This document shows positions 61,921 to 64,000 of a DNA stretch of 64,000 nucleotides, piece by piece. A model generated the notes under the pieces. That model saw nothing but the letters and a program-made list of their open reading frames with translations, did no database searches and was not told where the DNA came from. Origin of the DNA: an uncultured Treponema sp. (GTDB taxonomy: Bacteria > Spirochaetota > Spirochaetia > Treponematales > Treponemataceae); contig NZ_CAKVAM010000002.1 of NCBI RefSeq assembly GCF_934725225.1, positions 62,001 to 126,000 of the forward strand, given 5' to 3'. The translations under genes and the position numbers were made by a program. Position 1 is the first letter of the stretch; each line of letters starts with the position of its first letter.

Positions 61921-62622
61921 ATGAAAATGAAAATTTTGGTTGTGGCAATGGCGATGAGTTTGCCTTTTGGAATGTCTTTGTTTTCACAGAGTGAAATGGA
62001 TGAGGAAAAGCCGGCAATAGAACAAAAGGCTTCGTCTGACATTGAAATATTGCAGACTGCAAATTCGCTCGCAAAATATGGGTACGAAAATAATTCTGCT
62101 TCTGCTCTTATTGAGGCTGCTGAAATTATGGCTCAAGTTCCTACTCAAAAACTTGATGCAACTGTAGAAATTCAAGGTGAAAAATCAAAAGACGGAAAGG
62201 CAGCAAGTGAGTCAGGATATACAGCTGAAAAACTGATTGAAGATGCAAAAAAACTTGTTGGTAAAGACAAAACTTTTGCAAATTGGATTAAAAAAGTTGA
62301 AAAGCTTATAAAATCCAGCAATACGAGAGGCGCTGTTGGCGGTCCAAAATATCAGTATAGCTGGGCTTATGGATACAATGGAAAAACACAATTCAATGTT
62401 CCTTTTTACGCGAATTCTTTTGCTGAAATTTATGTGGAATCAATTGATTACGCCGACTTGGATTTGTATGTTTATTATGAGAACTGGAATTTTATCGCAA
62501 GAGATACAAGCTATAATATGAACTGCTATGTCAGCTTTTACCCTCGCTGGACTGGACGTTTTTATGTAATCGTAAAAAATACTTCAAAGTGGGATAGCTG
62601 CTTCCAGATTTTTACAAACTAG
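61921..62622 (+). CDS. Secreted protein with C-terminal PPC-like beta domain
   Basis: 233 residues. Signal peptide (about 1-23, ending LFSQ), a helical acidic middle (about 35-135), then a Tyr/Phe-rich beta domain (about 140-233). The segment DLDLYVYYENWNFIARDTSYN followed by FYPRWTGRFYVIVKN resembles the pre-peptidase C-terminal (PPC) fold that often ends secreted proteases, but no protease is attached. TGGAGG precedes the ATG and a good terminator follows. Function not recognised. Confidence 0.62.
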   Translation: MKMKILVVAMAMSLPFGMSLFSQSEMDEEKPAIEQKASSDIEILQTANSLAKYGYENNSASALIEAAEIMAQVPTQKLDATVEIQGEKSKDGKAASESGYTAEKLIEDAKKLVGKDKTFANWIKKVEKLIKSSNTRGAVGGPKYQYSWAYGYNGKTQFNVPFYANSFAEIYVESIDYADLDLYVYYENWNFIARDTSYNMNCYVSFYPRWTGRFYVIVKNTSKWDSCFQIFTN

Positions 62623-62640
62623 CCTATTTTATAAATATTT

Positions 62641-62673
62641 ACAGCCAGTAAATTTTATTGGCTGTATTTTTTA
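62641..62673 (+). terminator. Terminator after the PPC-like secreted protein
   Basis: ACAGCCA (62641-62647) and TGGCTGT (62659-62665) with A-T pairs in the loop flanks, followed by ATTTTTTATTT. Confidence 0.82.
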
Positions 62674-62713
62674 TTTATAACATAGCTAATTCACATTTTA
62701 TAACGGAGAGTAT

Positions 62714-63043
62714 ATGCGGAGTTTTAAGAAATTTATTTTGCTTTTAATTTTTGCTCTTAACGCGGCTACTTCATTTGCGCAGAACCAAAAAACAGATTTT
62801 GAGGTTGCGAATGAATATTATGATGCTGGAAAATATGAAGAAGCTATTAATTATTATGAAAGAAGTCTGCAATTTGACATTAAGAAGTATGGAAGCAATC
62901 ATATTTACATTGGTATTGATTATTATTGTATAGGTTTTAGTTATTTACGGCTTAATAAATATAATGATTCTATTGAAAATTTTAATCAAAAATTGCAATA
63001 TCAAATTGCACTATTTTTTGAATTTTTTTTTCAAAGCCTGTAG
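62714..63043 (+). pseudogene. TPR protein gene interrupted by an IS30 element
   Basis: The gene starts with a good GGAGAG site and encodes a signal peptide (about 1-22, ending SFAQ) and one and a half TPR units (VANEYYDAGKYEEAINYYERSLQFD; YIGIDYYCIGFSYLRLNKYNDSIENF). After about residue 95 the sequence becomes low-complexity (LFFEFFFQSL) and stops inside the terminal part of the IS element. The true reading therefore ends near 62995, and the rest of the gene, if it survives, lies beyond the insertion and outside the window. Confidence 0.7.
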
Positions 63044-64000
63044 ATTAAGTCAAGTTGCTCATTGAAAAGTTCTTCTGGAGTCTTATAGCCCAGTCTTTTT
63101 CTTGGCAGTCCGTTTATCAGGTCTTCAATTCTCTCAAGCTCTGCCTCGGAGATTTTGTTGATGTCTGTACCTTTTGGGATGAAACGTCTTAAAATTCTGT
63201 TGTGCCGCTCGTTGATTCCTCTCTCGTATGACGAGTACGGATGCGCGAAGTATATTTTTGTGCCTTCATTTTCAACCTCCGCAAGCGATGCAAACTCAAG
63301 GCCTCTGTCCGATGTCAGCGTCCTGAATATTTTCTCTGGGTTTTCTCCAAAGTCTGAGAACAGCCGCTTGATTTCCGAATTGACCGCACTGGCTGCCTTC
63401 GCTGGAATCTTCCGCGTTATGTAGAAATCCGTCTTGCGCTCGGCGAGCGTCAGGACGACAGCGTTCTTTCCTTTCTTTTTTCCGATTACAGTGTCGATTT
63501 CCCAGTGTCCGAATGTGTTCCGTGTTGCGACTTCCGCTGGCCTGTTTTCTATGCTGTTTCCCAGCCTCATCTTTCCTGTTCTATTTTTATGGATGTGTCT
63601 TTTCCGTCTCAGGCTTTCAGGCAGGTCTGAGACTCTCACTTCCATAATTCCTTTGTGAATCCAGTTATAGAGCGTTTTTGTGCAGACTGAATTTTTCTTT
63701 GTGAAAAATCGTTCTGTTTTGAGCCTTCCGGCAGAGGCATCCACCGACCATTTTTTCAGAGGACTTGAAAAATCGCTTTCAACACATTTTATGAACTCCG
63801 CGCATTCACGGAATTTTCCGGTTCTGTGGCAGCTAGTGCGGTTTGCCTCATATTTTTCCTGCCCTGTTTCCGCGCGGTAGCACAGGCGGCGGCTTCTGTA
63901 CATTTTCTTTGAGCCTCTTCTGATTTCGTTCTTGATAGTGTTGTACGCGCAGCCTATCTCCTTTGCGATTGAGTAGACCGTGTGTCCGTCCTTGAGCCTG
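62994..64000 (-). mobile_element. IS30-family insertion sequence (one end, rest outside window)
   Basis: An IS30 transposase gene on the minus strand, its 3' end lying about 35 bp from the point where the TPR gene loses coding sense. The outer end is estimated near 62994-63010, where ATTGCAATATCAAATTGCAC may include the terminal repeat and target; the second end is not in the window, so the repeat cannot be proved. Confidence 0.7.
63031..64000 (-). CDS. IS30-family transposase (5' end outside window)
   Basis: The minus-strand frame stays open to the window edge, so the M at 63903 is not the true start. About 322 residues visible. The helix-turn-helix GHTVYSIAKEIGCAYNTI near the edge continues into the DDE catalytic domain: Asp in HWEIDTVIGKKKGKNAV, Asp in TLTSDRGLEF and Glu in SSYERGINERHNRILRRFIPKG, the IS30 set. 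C-terminal RKRLGYKTPEELFNE is also characteristic. It appears intact as far as seen. Confidence 0.93.
   Translation of the reverse strand, partial: RLKDGHTVYSIAKEIGCAYNTIKNEIRRGSKKMYRSRRLCYRAETGQEKYEANRTSCHRTGKFRECAEFIKCVESDFSSPLKKWSVDASAGRLKTERFFTKKNSVCTKTLYNWIHKGIMEVRVSDLPESLRRKRHIHKNRTGKMRLGNSIENRPAEVATRNTFGHWEIDTVIGKKKGKNAVVLTLAERKTDFYITRKIPAKAASAVNSEIKRLFSDFGENPEKIFRTLTSDRGLEFASLAEVENEGTKIYFAHPYSSYERGINERHNRILRRFIPKGTDINKISEAELERIEDLINGLPRKRLGYKTPEELFNEQLDLIYRL

Noticed and set aside
1..64000. CRISPR array or prophage
   Set aside because: No regularly spaced direct repeats and no phage structural, integrase or lysis genes were seen; the IS30 element is the only mobile element recognised.

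Overview
The window is an AT-rich bacterial chromosome segment that reads as a Treponema-type spirochaete, probably a host-associated species other than T. pallidum. Evidence: the gene order TamB-BamA-Skp-MutS; cytidylate kinase fused to ribosomal protein S1; many SUMF1, TPR and hypothetical lipoproteins; SpoVG; and homopolymeric-G promoters of the kind known from T. pallidum. Most of the window is dense housekeeping sequence with short gaps and overlapping start/stop codons.

Layout. 1-10 kb: outer-membrane biogenesis (tamB, cut by the window edge; bamA; skp/ompH), then mutS. 10-17.2 kb: a ComF-type phosphoribosyltransferase, cheW, an aminotransferase-fold protein without its PLP lysine, then a translationally coupled run nadK-recN-hypothetical-HD hydrolase. 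17.2-21.1 kb: a very acidic small protein on the minus strand, ispE, spoVG, tRNA-Gln, rplY/ctc, tilS. 21.1-26.7 kb: a secreted protein with calcium-loop motifs, an HtrA-like lipoprotein protease, lepA. 26.7-33.5 kb, mainly minus strand: a DUF115 protein, a SurA/PpiD-like chaperone, a TrpR-like repressor, a PEGA-like envelope protein, a LysM-M23 peptidase and a short ferredoxin gene of 56 codons, with an archaeal-type IMP cyclohydrolase homologue on the plus strand. 33.6-44.4 kb: a SUMF1 lipoprotein behind a poly-G promoter, then recA-folK-scpA-scpB-rluB-cmk/rpsA-sigma54 activator-TPR-lipoprotein. 44.4-57.7 kb: rlmJ, nadE, a response regulator with a degenerate HD-GYP output, an EF-G, a radical SAM protein, tRNA-Lys, rsgA, an RluA-type synthase, an EamA transporter, an M28 peptidase, an RRM protein and adenosine deaminase. 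57.8 kb to the end: a GH2 glycosidase, a beta-barrel protein behind a second poly-G promoter, a Cro/C1-type regulator and a small accessory zone (an orphan protein, a secreted protein, a TPR gene cut by an IS30 element that runs off the window).

The most interesting signals are regulatory. Two promoters carry 8 and 9 consecutive G between a perfect -35 and a near-consensus -10. They drive surface-type genes (a lipoprotein and a small outer-membrane barrel) and have short spacers of 14 and 15 bp, as expected for slipped-strand phase variation. Several other genes have striking promoter or leader layouts: consensus promoters placed so that ispE and the adenosine deaminase gene would be almost leaderless; a 9-bp hairpin at the predicted 5' end of the RRM-protein mRNA that buries its ribosome-binding site; a nested inverted repeat upstream of recA; and a terminator whose T-run touches the start codon of the M23 peptidase. 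No CRISPR array, prophage or obvious biosynthetic cluster is visible.
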